64,000 nucleotides of DNA from Ciborinia camelliae (GCA_025890175.1 JANPYM010000011.1:1468299-1532298); one strand, 5' to 3'; positions 10,554-22,061 are shown, numbered from the stretch's first letter. Program-made: numbers and translations. The notes: generated by a model from the sequence alone, not told the origin.

Positions 10554-11763
10554 CTGTATTGAAAATCAGATTTGGGTGTGAAAGATAGCAATGCAAATGA
10601 AGGTATGCATGCATTGGCTTTGAACATCTCAATGGCGAAAACAATCAGGCGGTTTATTGCTTGGAGTCTGATGCCGAGTGTACAAGGCCAGAGGAGGAAT
10701 AAATGAATGAATGATAACGATAAAAAGGACCAATGGTTTTACGGATTGAAAATATGTTACTTGGGAATCATTTCTCCATTTCTCCATTTCTTTCCTTTTC
10801 CTTTGCTATATCGGATGATACATAGGGAATGCTGAAGCATACACGCTTGGAATTCAACATCATGTATCACTCGCACTTCCAAGTACTTTGTATAATTTGC
10901 ACCCCCACACTATCCCAAAAAGGACTTCCCATTACATGACGAGATTACTATATAGAAGGAAATTAGGAGTTCATCGGTATTACATGTAAACCAAAAATCC
11001 CCAACATCTCTTCATGGCGGATCGAAAGCCACAGGCTCGAAGACCATTAATTCCGACAAAGGACCTCTCGGGGTATACACGTAAACAAAAGCCGCACCAA
11101 ACTGACCCAGAAACCGAACTACTTCCCTCAGAAACTTTCCCAATCGCAGAAGATATATAGGTATATATATCCAAAGCCCAAATCATTCAAGTCCTCCATG
11201 ATAAATGAATTGGTTCTTCCTTTCAACCTAGATAGGGAAAAGGGAGTTAAAGCCAGCACCAAAGGCTTTGCATCGTGACTACACGAAAACAGATTAAAAA
11301 AGTATAGATAGAGGATATGGGTAAGTGAAAGGCCGGTTGATGGGTTCTTTTGTTCGCGAGGGGATAGATATATACCTACCTATATAGACATCGCGTAAAG
11401 GCGGAAGGAAAGTCAAATATTGCATGAATATGTGTAGCATATCACTATGATGGTAAAAAAAAACAACAACCAGAGAGATGATTTATATTAACCCGCCATC
11501 CCCCAATACAAAAGCAACAACGAAAAGCAGTTTCGGGTATAAAAAAACATCCATCTGCATGACCAAAGCCCGCACCTCCCTTTCCCAAGTATATTTTCGT
11601 ATCTCGCATACGCTCATGTTCCCCTCATAATATTGCACCCATCCAGAACTCCATCCCCCACACCCACTTCCGGCAGTGTAAATATATCGACCGAAGTGAA
11701 GAATCGACGGGTATCAATCAAGTAAGTGGCGACGCGCGCATATGTCTCGCCCATGAGGTGCGA
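10554..11763. other. Intergenic region, no gene seen
   Basis: About 1.2 kb between the decayed deaminase gene and the convergent MARVEL gene. Only short contradictory frames and AT-rich simple sequence (for example tatatagg-like runs at about 11155-11170 and 11370-11385) are present. It probably holds the 3' UTR of the MARVEL gene. Confidence 0.55.
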
Positions 11764-12357
11764 TTAGACGGCGACTTCCATAGCCGGGTCATGATGACCG
11801 CTACGATCTCCACGGGTGCGGGAAACGTGTAATGCGGCCATCGCAGCGGTAGCCGAGAACAACAACCTATGCATCCGAGAAATCAGTCGACATTCAAAAA
11901 TGCGAGGGAGAAGGAATAAAAGCAGGTATACGTACCACAAGAAAGCGGCAAAAACGTCCCCAGCAATGCTTGCCTTGCAGACACTCCACTCGCTATGTCC
12001 GCAGCCCACATTGTTAAGCATGACTCCCACCGCGATGAAACCGGCGAACCAGAAAATCATAGTCACGGCCTCGGCGGCGAGGATGAAATATTTGTGGGCT
12101 GCGGAGGGGAAGTGGGTGGGGCAAACAATGAGGTAGATGAGCACGAGAAGACTCCAGACAGAGGTAAAGACGAGGAAGTTGACGGAGTCGGGAGACCACC
12201 AGTAGGACCAGTCGTCAGCAGCTTGAAGGTATTAGTGATGAGCGGATGTGACGGTGTTAAAGGCAAATGCAGACATACCATAGGCCATCAAACCGAGGAC
12301 GATGATAGAGAAGACTACCTGCACGATGCGGATAGGGAGGGTAAATGCAAAAGCCAT
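11764..12357 (-). CDS. MARVEL-domain membrane protein
   Basis: Three exons: 12357-12279, 12221-11936 and 11866-11764, giving 155 aa. Both introns (57 and 69 nt) are GT-AG and in frame; the first ends after a CTAAT branch-like site. The start MAFAFTLPIRIVQ leads straight into the first membrane segment (VVFSIIVLGLMAY). Further hydrophobic spans are VNFLVFTSVWSLLVLIYLIV, AAEAVTMIFWFAGFIAVGVML, and AGDVFAAFLWLLFSATAAMAA: four in total, the MARVEL layout. The conserved loop NNVGCGHSEWSVCKAS before the last helix carries two cysteines seen in fungal relatives. Such proteins sit in the plasma membrane or vesicles (Nce102-like). The short tail is hydrophilic with clustered His/Arg. The specific role is not evident. 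Confidence 0.88.
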
Positions 12358-13300
12358 CTTGATTTTGGTTTGGATTTCGATATGAGTTTTCGGTGTGAGG
12401 GTAATTTGAAGGATAATATGATATTCAAAGGATGATTTTAGGATTATTGTAGATCGATATCTTCAATATAAGTATTAACCTTAGTGAAGGCTGGAAATAT
12501 GGGGGTATGGTTAAAGTTTTTATTCAAAAAAATTAAGTTCGGGGGTTGGTTATGGATCTTTGTAGTTGTTGTTATGTTTCAGTAAAAGTGAGAGGATGGG
12601 ATGTCGGTACTTGACCGAGTACTAACTAAGGTATATATAGGTAGATATATATATATATATATCCATAGGTATATAAGGTTAAGGAAAGAAGATGATGGAT
12701 TCACGGGATGGTCTCGCCTTCCAAATACGTATGTACCATACCTACCTACCTATCTACCTTACCTACATACGTACATAGGTATGTATTATCATATGTGAAT
12801 GGTTCGTGAATGGTTGGCGGTGAGGTAATGTCTACTGTTGTTAGTGACGAGAGACTAATTTCAAGATTTTTTGAGATACTGTTTGGAGTAATCATGAAGC
12901 TTGGCAATGATGACGTAGCAATGAGAATAATTTATTTTGAGGTGGTGACAGGGATTTGGTGCAGGTGAGCATGGATCATTGCCATTTTAATTTATGGAGC
13001 CAATGAGCTGTCATATCGCTCAAGCCACCTGCACAGTGCACACGAATCACGATGTTTCGTTTCGTTCCAACTTTCATGCAGGGGACCTTGACCAATGAAT
13101 CATATTGGTAGGACAGCTTCCGAACATCCGTCGATGACCTGGGCGGCTGGGCCTCATAACAGCAAATCTTTCCATAGGCGATTGGGCTTTGTAGAAATAT
13201 TGGATAGATTCGACCGTACGACTTGACATATCAGACCATGATCCAAGCTCTCGAAATGCTTGATTTTTGGTGCAACAACCATATGGACCCCACTTTAGGA
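12358..13300. other. Intergenic region with TA and TACC simple repeats
   Basis: Upstream region of the MARVEL gene. It contains a (ta)n run at about 12648-12661 and tacctacc-type repeats at about 12740-12775. A minus-strand frame at 13074-13304 has no motif and overlaps the end of the next gene; I do not call it. Confidence 0.55.
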
Positions 13301-15323
13301 TCAAATTAGTAGCATACCATCGTTGCCGAATGATAGCTCTTCCCCCAATGCGCCATCTTTCTCCTCGAGCAACAACTCGTCGTCGTAGCTTGAACCTTCC
13401 ACAACAAATAGCAAATCATCGTATGGTTCTGCATCCTCAAGCTGCCAACGGCGACCGAAGAACATCTCTTCTGTTTCGGATTCTATTGCCATTCTTTCCC
13501 TCTCCTCATCATTCAGCAGTATCTCATCTTCGTCCTCAAGTAAATCGTCAAATTCATCTCCTGAGCTTCCATCATAATCACTGAGTATACAGTCGAATGC
13601 CGATTTTTCACTGTGATTCTCATAATCTACCATCTTCAAATCTTCCATGTTATTCTCAGTCCCGATTGTCTCCAAAAGGTCGTCATATCCATCATCTTCC
13701 TCAGTCACAATAGCATCATCGGGATTCGAACGTTTGTTGGTAGCTTGGCGAGCAGCCAACGGATCATGTAATGTTCGTTGCATCATTGACCATAGTCGAG
13801 CTTGAACCACAGCAGCCAGCCTTTTCTCAGAGCCTGGCTCACCGTTGATATTTCTGTCATTTTGAGCGTAAGAAAACTGAGAGGTTGACATGTTTGCAAT
13901 CTGTGCAAGCTTTTGACGCAGGCTTGGGGTTTGTGCATTGCGTGCTAAAGAGGTCATCATCTGAATTATCCTAGGGACATAGTGAGAATTGTGAGCCACC
14001 GACTATATCTGTTAGTTATTGACATGATTTACAAGTGGGTGATGATACTACCTTCTTAAAGCCCGGAGAAAACATGACCGGGCTCAGTGATGCTAAGGAG
14101 GTCGCTGAAGTGCTTGAGAAATTGTCAATCTTAACCCCCTTTCTTGTCCATTGTCTGGTTTCGCTGCCTGCAATCATGGCACGCATTGCCTCACTCACGA
14201 GTTTGCATGATACTGTGGGGTCGAGTACATATGAATTATTTCCATGATTAAATTCCGGGGCATGACGCTTCCTAGGCAGGCTTGTGATGGCTAAAGATGA
14301 AGATGAGTTATTTTTCGAGGCCGAAGTACCTTCTCCTTCATCGCCAGATACAAGTAGCATTTCATCAGTCGCTGCATCTTTTAATGGCATACAGTCATCC
14401 CCCTTCTTATCCAAAGACACTGTTCTCGTATTTGGCGACTTTGTGAGAAACTTTCCCCTCTTTTTACGGCATCTTTTCGAAGATATCGTATGCCTTGGAG
14501 TTGGTGAATTGTTGAAAAATGGATCCGAGCTTACAAAGGAGCTCAATTGGGATAACGCAGGTATAGCATGTAATGTTAAACTTAAATATAAATTTTCAGA
14601 ACACTCTTTCAAAATCCCCGATATCTTCTCTCTTGGGCCGAGTTTGATGATCGATGATGTGGTGGGCGTAACTGATTGAGTAATTTCGAGAGGTTTGGTG
14701 AAGTTTTCGGCAATAACCGAATGCAGAGGAGATTGTTTCACTCTTTTTGAGGGTTGATTTCCTACCAGTGTCGATTGAAATGCTAGACACACTTTCAACT
14801 GTTCCATCGGCGAGCAGAGTAGTGCTTCTGGTGTCATGATATCGGTAGTTGTGTACGACCAAGGTCGAGAGCCAACAGCTGTCAAGATCGAGGGTTCATC
14901 ATAGTTGAGACGGAGAGAGATACTTCCCATTTCCAGAGACGCATTTTGCGGGTGAAGTATTGTGGATAATCCAAGCTGTTCCCATATCTATAGATAATAA
15001 GCCAACGGGGTATTCACTAGGGTATTGGTCTCACAAACCTTTGACTCCGAAATAAACTGGCTCAATAACTGAATGATATGTTGGTTATTAGTCCCGACCA
15101 GTTCTTCCCCATCGAGAGTAATACTGAAAATAATTCGACATGAATTTCCACGGGCTACCCATACTTCACCTGAAGTCAACGCATTCAGACACTCACCAAC
15201 TGACAAGGCCTCGAGCTTCCCGGGAGGTAGTCTAACGGAAACTTCATACTCCACATGCAGAGATAATTTGTCCAAGAGAGACGAGAGAATGATCGGACCA
15301 AAACTTATTCTTCTTAACGACAT
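13301..15323 (-). CDS. Hypothetical protein, 640 aa, acidic C-terminus
   Basis: Three exons: 15323-15039, 14987-14052 and 14002-13301, joined by 51- and 49-nt GT-AG introns (the second with a CTAAC branch-like site). All are in frame and give 640 aa. Residues about 1-95 look globular (MSLRRISFGPIILSSLLDKL..., with two beta-rich segments). The middle is Ser/Thr-rich with a basic cluster (SSKRCRKKRGKFLTK) that could be a nuclear signal. The C-terminal 150 residues are very acidic with repeated DDLL motifs (YDDLLETIG, FDDLLEDEDEILL, YDDLLFVVEG). I recognise no family. A nuclear or chromosomal role is possible from composition alone but is a guess. Confidence 0.8.
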
Positions 15324-16069
15324 GCTGGGGAACCTGATGAAATGAAGAAAGAATACACTGCAACACGAAGTCCGAGAAAATGTGTCTGCTGATATGAAAA
15401 GTAATAATACAGTTGTTCGATGAAATAATTGCCGGGAAAATTAATTATATAGAATTGCAGAAAAATAATGAGATGGAACCGTAGTACAGAAATGAGGAAA
15501 TATGGAAATGAATAATGAATGAATCAACAGAAGAGGTTAGGAATTTGTATAGCACAAATGGTATATCAAATTGCGTTCATGAAGGAGAGTACTGCCTTTA
15601 TCCCTTGATATCCCACATCTCACAGAATAAGATGCGACGTTGAGATGAAACAAATTCTGAATTCATGAAAATTGTCACTGGTACATTGTGGTCGTGGGGT
15701 TGGGTTGGTTGTTGAAAGTGCAGGTGAAGTTGCTTCCCGAGATGACCGATAAGTTTCTGCCACCAACTACTTACACCGCCTAAGCCCTAAGCCACCTGCA
15801 CCCACGGACCCGGGCTTCATCACTCCTCATCTCACCCACATCTCACCCACATCTCAAGAACACCGTTACCGGTACCTGTAGTCCATACTCTGTACTTTGA
15901 TCTGAACGCTCGACCAATTTCCTCACCAGTGACCAATCCAAATCTACACCGAAGCTTTTCCTACGAACTACGAGTAAATCAACTCAACTCCTCGACCCCC
16001 AAAAGTGCCCGGTCTTCCAGCAATCTGTTCACCCCATCTGCCCCCCTTCCAAACTACAGTACCTTTACC
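15324..16069. other. Intergenic, probable divergent promoter
   Basis: About 750 bases between the minus-strand unknown gene and the plus-strand transporter gene. It contains a direct repeat of atctcacccac at about 15830-15855. No gene is supported. Confidence 0.5.
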
Positions 16070-16270
16070 ATGTCTTTGAGCAATGTTGGATCAATCATTC
16101 TGCAAATTCTAATATTTCTAACGACTCTCGTCAATTTTACCTTCACTCTCACTACCCTAGGACCTTTCTTTCTGCTGGTTTTATACGCAGTCTCCAAGAT
16201 CTTCGCAACGGCCCCGGAAGAAGACATCCTCAAGCAATGTCAACTACGTCACCTTTACCACGACGGATGA
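16070..16270 (+). CDS. Small membrane ORF overlapping the transporter start
   Basis: An ATG at 16070 opens a 66-aa frame (MSLSNVGSIILQILIFLTTL...) with one or two strongly hydrophobic stretches. Its last 34 bases overlap the transporter ATG at 16237 in another frame. It could be a real small membrane protein, an upstream ORF that limits translation of the transporter, or chance. No homologue comes to mind. Confidence 0.3.
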   Translation: MSLSNVGSIILQILIFLTTLVNFTFTLTTLGPFFLLVLYAVSKIFATAPEEDILKQCQLRHLYHDG

Positions 16271-18087
16271 ACGATGAAACTTCAACAAATCCCCACGAAT
16301 CGCATATGTCATATTTGAACGACGATCCATCTGCGAATGAAAGAAATCCCCACGAATCGCAAATATCATATTTCAAAGACGATTCATCTGCGAATGAAAG
16401 TATACATAGGAATGTATGGCAAAGATTTGGCCTAGAAAACGGCCACAGGGAGACCAATGGAAACAGAAATAGAAATACCGACCACAATACAAATAGAGGC
16501 TGTGCGGGTTCAAATATTCCAATTGCTGGCCATGATGATGATGATGATGATGGAGTGGATGGAGTGGACCAACAGCCAGATACACTGGAGACTGCAGTTG
16601 CCAAAGTCGGCATTCGAGACCGTGTTGGATGTACGACATGGGCGTGGTTTACATTGACAATGGCAACTGGAGGAATTGCAAACGTCCTCTATTCCAGTAT
16701 GCCATTTCGATGAAATTGCTTTTGGGACCAGCTCTGACATCTTACAGTCCCATACCGGTCGAATTGGCTGCGAATCGTGGGAGAAATAGTATTCTTCCTT
16801 AATCTTGTATTTTTTATAATGATTTGTATATTAATTTCTCTTCGCTTCAAATGGAACCCTGGAAGTTTCTCAAAATCTTTCCTTAGTCCATCCGAATCTT
16901 TGTATATTCCTGCCTGTGTAAGTCGATTCTCGTATCAGCTTCAGTTGTATAGTAATCTAACATATTATCAGATAATATCGTATGTAGTATCTTTTCCGAC
17001 AAATTGATCACGGCTAAATGTTATGACAGCACTGGAACAATCCTTGTGACAATGTGCCAGTACGGGATCCCCAAGACCGGCCTATGGTTTCAAACTACCA
17101 TGCAAGTGTGTTTTTGGGGATACAGTGCCCTAAGTGTGTTAGCAAGCTCCGGACTTTATCTTTTACTTTGGTCTACACAGTAAGTGAAAACTACTTCTCG
17201 CAGGATATCTACTAATATATGTCTGCCCAGAGAATTTCCCATTGCTAATATGACACCTCTGTGGACCTTCCCGGCTTACCCATTGCTCCTAACTGGCCCA
17301 GTTGCGTCAAATCTTATTTCCACTTTGCCAGATGCTTCTGCAGCTGTGCGGGTTAATTCTACTGCAATTGCTTTCGGGGCAGTCTGTTTTCAGGCAACAG
17401 GATTCCTTCTTAGTCTAATGATATATAGTGCCTTCATGTATCGATTGATGACCAAAAAGCTTCCACAAGAGACAACACGACCTGGAATGGTGAATTCTCC
17501 CTCCATATTCATTGCACCAGCCACTGACTGCTTATATAGTTCGTATCTGTTGGACCCAGTGGGTTCACAGTAACCGCAATAGTTGGACTGGCAAGTTCTG
17601 TCAGAACAACAATCTTGCCCGACGGATATATGGGGAATATGGATGGCCCCTTCATTCTATACTTGATGGGAAATTTTACGGGACTTTTCATCTGGGGCTT
17701 ATGCCTTTGGTTTTGCCTTATCTCGCTAGGTGCTCACTGGCAGGTTGCTCGACCTAATCGTCCTGAGTATCATATCAGTCCTGATATGACATGGTACGTG
17801 GATTTTGCCAGCATAAACTCAAAACAGTCCCTAACATGTCTAGGAATTCATTTGTATTCCCAAATACCGCACTGGCCACTGCAACGATGCAAATCGGTAC
17901 AGCATTTGGCTCAAATGCTATTTGTATCGTCGGAACCGTGATTTCCGGCATACTGGTTGTTGTCTGGCTGGGTGTGCTATATACGCTAATCAGAGCACTT
18001 TTCTTGAAACGACTACTTATGCCAGGACAACTTGATGGCGCTGCGGCACAGAAGAAGAAATGGGCGAGAAAATTAGGGAAAAAATGA
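16237..18087 (+). CDS. TDT-family transporter (Ssu1/Mae1-like, sulfite or dicarboxylate)
   Basis: Seven exons: 16237-16696, 16748-16917, 16972-16979, 17030-17179, 17231-17489, 17540-17793 and 17844-18087, giving 514 aa. All junctions are GT-AG and in frame. Exon 3 is only 8 nt; without it the frame would break. The first about 125 residues are hydrophilic, with a 19-aa duplication (NPHESHMSYLNDDPSANER / NPHESQISYFKDDSSANES) and an Asp run. The membrane part follows the tellurite-resistance/dicarboxylate transporter (TDT, SLAC1-like) pattern: WAWFTLTMATGGIANVL, a second helix WLRIVGEIVFFLNLVFF, VTMCQYGIPKTGLWF, PIANMTPLWTFPAYPLLLTGP, MGNFTGLFIWGLCLWFC and FPNTALATATMQIGTAFGS. About ten membrane segments are expected. 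Yeast Ssu1 exports sulfite and fission yeast Mae1 imports malate; the substrate here cannot be told. The tail ends with Lys/Arg (KKKWARKLGKK). Confidence 0.88.
16288..16401 (+). repeat. 57-bp in-frame tandem duplication in the transporter N-terminus
   Basis: Bases 16288-16344 and 16345-16401 are two diverged copies of a 57-bp unit starting aatccccacgaatcgca. They encode 19-aa copies in the cytosolic N-terminal extension of the transporter. Confidence 0.85.
16972..16979 (+). other. Inferred 8-nt microexon (ATAATATC) of the transporter
   Basis: It is flanked by attatcag on the left and gtatgtag on the right. The left intron (16918-16971) begins gtaagt and has CTAAC; the right intron (16980-17029) ends atgacag. 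Including these 8 bases restores the frame between IPAC and TGTILVTMCQYG, giving a continuous helix (IPACIISTGTILV). Joining the neighbours directly puts the sequence into a wrong frame. Confidence 0.75.
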
Positions 18088-18179
18088 AACCATCATCATG
18101 GGTGGAAGGGAAGCTGGATTGTGGGGTAGCGACGTATATTTTTGGAATTTTATTTCCTGATTCTAGGAATATAGTGATA

Positions 18180-18372
18180 ATCGGGGGCTATCATTCTTAC
18201 CGCCCCCCATTATACTAATGAGGGGGCTTGAGCGATTCGTAACTTTTGATTATAACTTTTGCATAATTAACAAATTAAAAAAAAATTGATACACCTCACC
18301 GGGAATATTTTATATACAAAATAAAAAGTAACGAATCGCTGAAGCCCCCTTATAAAAGATTGAACCCCCGAT
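18180..18372. mobile_element. MITE-like element, 193 bp, TA duplication
   Basis: The two ends are inverted repeats that begin ATCGGGGG. The left arm has AGGGGGCTTGAGCGATTCGT at about 18222-18241; the complementary right arm has ACGAATCGCTGAAGCCCCCT at about 18331-18350. They differ at one base here and the similarity extends over some 70 bases per arm with small gaps. The element is bordered by TA on both sides (18178-18179 and 18373-18374), the target duplication of Tc1/mariner elements. It has no coding capacity, so it would depend on a transposase encoded elsewhere. It lies 92 bases after the transporter stop codon. Confidence 0.8.
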
Positions 18373-18682
18373 TAGTTATATGTTTGTTCAGATATTGGAT
18401 ATGATATTCAACCCGAAATATAGCGGCGACTCAATTGTACGATATAAAGATTATAGAAAAAATGATAGAAAAGGGGCTATCGTCCCATAGATAATTTGAA
18501 CCGAAAAGCTTTGACGTCATTCCTGTCGCGTCGCGTCTTCAACTTGAGATAGAACATTGAAACATAAACAACCGCAACATTTATCAATTCTTGATTCCAA
18601 AACCTGAGACCATTTGGTGCAAAATTATCATCGTGTATATAACCCACCGCATTATAGAATTGACGGCGCACGAATACTTAAA

Positions 18683-20716
18683 ATGCCAGCGACAAAACGA
18701 GCTTTGGCGCAAGCCGATACGAATGCCATTTTGCCACCGAAAAAGAAAAATAAGAAGCATGTGGTATCTGGTAGTAACTATGAATCGAAAAGCAAAGAGG
18801 AATTGGTGGAGATATTGAAAGGGAGATTCATGCCGAGTAATGGAACGAAGGAGATGTTGATTCGGAGGTTGAGAGAGAATGAGGGGCATGTTGCGCCTAT
18901 AAATTCGGGAAAGACGGAGCGCAGGAAGTCTGCGAGGATTGAGGCAGTGAATCACAATGCGAAAATACTGGAAGGTTGTGAAGAAGGTCTGAAGACTGTG
19001 AAGAATAAGGCATCGGGGGCCTCAAGTGCGCCGACCGTCGAGAAACCCCCAGCGGAATCTTCAAGAAATAATACCTCAGCTCCCCAGAAAAGCGCAAATG
19101 GGAATCAACTAGATTATAGAACAAAGGACAATAGTAAATTAAGGACATTGTTACGAGATTGGCGAGTAATGGACCCGCAGGAGGTGGAGAGTATGGATAG
19201 ACCGTCGATGATTGAGAGGCTGGAGAGACATGTAATGAGGGGCTATGGAGATTCTTACGATCAATTGAGCCCGAAAAACCTTTCGAAGCTGCTCAAGAAT
19301 CGCGGACTACCCACTCAAGGTGCGAAAAACAAGAATGTGGCTATTGAGAGTCTGAGAATGGACGACAGGAGTGATCGGGATACTGGCAATCGTGATGAGT
19401 ATTATATGCATCACAAACTGTTGAGCGACGAGATGGATATCGAACGATATGAAAAGCTGAATGCCTGGATCAATAACCCGACAAAAGCGTATGGTGACCT
19501 GGATTTGGAACTTCTTAATGAGCTTTGGGGCGTGAGGGACATGGGATATCTTGATGATGACTGCGATATTGAAAAATGCCTTGAAAAGGACGACCGCAAA
19601 AGAAAGGGGAAGGCTGGTAAACTTGCCCATGAGCAAGAACAAAGAGACAAGATTTCTAAAGCTTTAGAGAAAATGAAGCGAGATTATAAGATATCAAGAG
19701 CCAAGTTGGAGGAGAAGATTGGACAGGCAATACCGGACTCGGAGATAGTAAAAAAATACGGGCTGTCAAGTAGTCAAGCACCAGTTAGCCCAAAATCAGT
19801 TCAGGAGCTGGGGGCCATTGATTATCAAAGTCTTTCAATGAATGATCTCCGGGAAATGTGCACCAGCCGAGGGATACAAGTGAAGTTGCACGATCGAAAA
19901 CAAGATCTACAGAAGAAACTTTGCAACAACGATGAAGAGGACAAAATAGCGGAAGAAAACTCGAGCGAGCCAGAGTCAGAGCCGCTCGATAACGAAACTG
20001 CACAGGAACCACTCAATGACTCCTCAATATATGCCGAGAAGGACAACAGTATGCTACGATGCTTACTGCGAGCTAGAAATCTCCAAGTATCTGGTACCCG
20101 GGAAGAAATGATCCATCGCTTGGATACCTCACCCTACAACTACGAATCCTACAGCTCCGAGAAATTGGCCCTCGTACTTAAAGACCGCCACCTGGCAAAT
20201 GCCAAGTACGGCAGCAAAGAAATCAAAATCGAACGACTCAAAAACAGCGATAAAGCTATCTGTGATCGGGGCAGTTACAACGACGCGAAACTTACTGTGC
20301 GCGTAAAGCTTAGGGAAGATGGGATCCAAGCCAAGGAACAAGCTCTAAAAGTGTTATCTGATCCAGGCCCATCATATGAGAATTTGAAATCCGACGCTCT
20401 TCGCGAGCTTGCCAGTGTCTTCGGCCTGTCAAAACACGGGGAAAATGGGGCTATGATAAAGCGACTCCAAGCTAATGATCAAAAGCTGAATTTGAAGGGC
20501 GGAGATAAAACGATTGTGCACGATGCCATCAAGAAGTTGACCGACTCGTTAAAAGCGCAAAAAGATGAATGCGACAAAGCGAGGAAGGAATTGGAAGAAA
20601 GCGTAGGCCATCCCGTCCTGGATGTCTCGGCGGCAACGAAGCGACATAACGCCATTTCCAATCGCGATAACGAAATCGTAAACAGTTACCAGCCCGCTCG
20701 CAAACCAAGACCCTGA
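18683..20716 (+). CDS. Protein with about seven SAP-like repeats
   Basis: One exon, 677 aa from ATG 18683 (MPATKRALAQAD). An in-frame ATG at 18614 would add 23 poorly coding-like residues, so I prefer the later start. A nuclear-signal-like PPKKKNKK lies at residues 18-25. Short helix-extended-helix units of the SAP type recur, starting near bases 18779 (NYESKSKEELVEILKGR), 19126, 19252 (SYDQLSPKNLSKLLKNRGL), 19819 (DYQSLSMNDLREMCTSRGI), 20041, 20140 (NYESYSSEKLALVLKDR) and 20368 (SYENLKSDALRELASVFGL). Each has the pattern Y-x-x-L/S-x3-L...L-x4-L...(T/G)-x-K-x(2-3)-L-I-x-R-L. SAP domains bind DNA, often AT-rich or scaffold regions, and usually occur singly, so a serial array is notable. Two coiled-coil-like segments lie near residues 305-370 and 610-650. 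The function is unknown; a chromatin or nuclear scaffold role is inference. Confidence 0.82.
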   Translation: MPATKRALAQADTNAILPPKKKNKKHVVSGSNYESKSKEELVEILKGRFMPSNGTKEMLIRRLRENEGHVAPINSGKTERRKSARIEAVNHNAKILEGCEEGLKTVKNKASGASSAPTVEKPPAESSRNNTSAPQKSANGNQLDYRTKDNSKLRTLLRDWRVMDPQEVESMDRPSMIERLERHVMRGYGDSYDQLSPKNLSKLLKNRGLPTQGAKNKNVAIESLRMDDRSDRDTGNRDEYYMHHKLLSDEMDIERYEKLNAWINNPTKAYGDLDLELLNELWGVRDMGYLDDDCDIEKCLEKDDRKRKGKAGKLAHEQEQRDKISKALEKMKRDYKISRAKLEEKIGQAIPDSEIVKKYGLSSSQAPVSPKSVQELGAIDYQSLSMNDLREMCTSRGIQVKLHDRKQDLQKKLCNNDEEDKIAEENSSEPESEPLDNETAQEPLNDSSIYAEKDNSMLRCLLRARNLQVSGTREEMIHRLDTSPYNYESYSSEKLALVLKDRHLANAKYGSKEIKIERLKNSDKAICDRGSYNDAKLTVRVKLREDGIQAKEQALKVLSDPGPSYENLKSDALRELASVFGLSKHGENGAMIKRLQANDQKLNLKGGDKTIVHDAIKKLTDSLKAQKDECDKARKELEESVGHPVLDVSAATKRHNAISNRDNEIVNSYQPARKPRP

Positions 20717-22061
20717 TGCGATTATGATTGGAAGGACTCACATTGGGCGGATCGGAGCACGAGAGAATTGAATGATATTCGTGAAAGAGGAGGGATCTTC
20801 GCCTCTCCCTTATTTTCTCGCCTCATAAGCGCATCTGATGACTTGGCAAGCAAGAAATAATCTCAACTCTTGTTGATGTGCGCTATCATGTGAGATGAGA
20901 AGCTTTTGGGGTACTTTATTCTTCGCCCTTGTCAATATGACGGAGGCTGACCAGTATCATTAGAGTAGGATTGCGGGTGTCACGGTACTTCTTCAAAATT
21001 ACCCTCCACTCTAAGCGAGGCTACAAACAAAAATAATTTTCCACCTTGTTCCTCCTATTGTACCGGTTTTCAAAATAATAAACAATTTTCTGTCCTGTGA
21101 ATTGCACAAGTATTGTATGGTATTTATTTCAATAGTATCAGCATTTGGGATAAAGTACCAGACTACTTTCATCTATCTAGATACCTGGGTAACTAAAAAT
21201 GAGCGCATGTGGCGGGCGTGCATACACTAACCTAGCGCGAACATTCGAAGCTAATGCGCTTCCCGGGCAGACACTGCGGTGAGAGTCTAATCTGATCGTA
21301 CTCTCTGAGGTGATAACCCCCTTTCAGTAACCAAGTTCCACTGTTATGCCTATGTAACCAATTTTTGTCTCTCTAGCGGGGGCCATATTGAGTGATTAGG
21401 AAAAGTTGCGACTAGCAACTTTTAATTTTGCACTGCCACTAGGTGCTTGGTGCAGAAATTGTCGAGAACCTCATATAGCAGCTCCTGTACGGACGATGTC
21501 TTCTCATCTTCAAAGCAATAATTTCGGAATAGTTTCCTCAGAAAAAGAAAAATAAGGGCTACTCGCGACAAACAGTTTTTGAATCCTACGATGAATCCTG
21601 TGAGATGCAAACTAAGTTTGCAAGGCTTCAAATGATTTTTTCTTCCGGTCAGCCTGGTTGTCCTTGATGCGGCGTAATATTTCAAGAACTTCCTTCGGAT
21701 GAGGTTACCGCAACGATAGATTTGATACCCCAAATTTCATGTAATTTCTTTTCTCCGGGCATCACTATTGAACTTTGTGAGATGTTATATCTTCCACAGA
21801 GCCTACCGAGATTGAGCCTTGGTAGATACCGAAGGATGACTCTTAAATATAGATTATTAGATTACCGGCAAACGCCAATATTCCCTCCTGTCAAGTGTGG
21901 TAATTTGGGGGCAATGTTTTAAGGGATTGCTCAGAAATAAGCTCTCCTTCGTCAGATACTTTATTTATTTAATGATTTATCCTCTGTCGTAGTTTTGAAT
22001 CGGGGTTTGTCTCTACCTTATCTTTGTATACGCATTATTCATATTCTGTCACACAGCCAGC
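20717..22061. other. Intergenic region, no supported gene
   Basis: About 1.3 kb. A 103-codon minus-strand frame at 21422-21733 starts with TTG, lacks an ATG near its start and shows no motif. The end of the region is the promoter of the cysteine-rich gene. Confidence 0.5.

Noticed and set aside
11816..12435. Plus-strand ORFs over the MARVEL gene
   Set aside because: They run antisense through three exons and splice sites that give a coherent MARVEL protein.
21422..21733. 103-codon minus-strand ORF
   Set aside because: Starts with TTG, no ATG nearby, composition rich in Arg/Leu/Phe without a recognised pattern.
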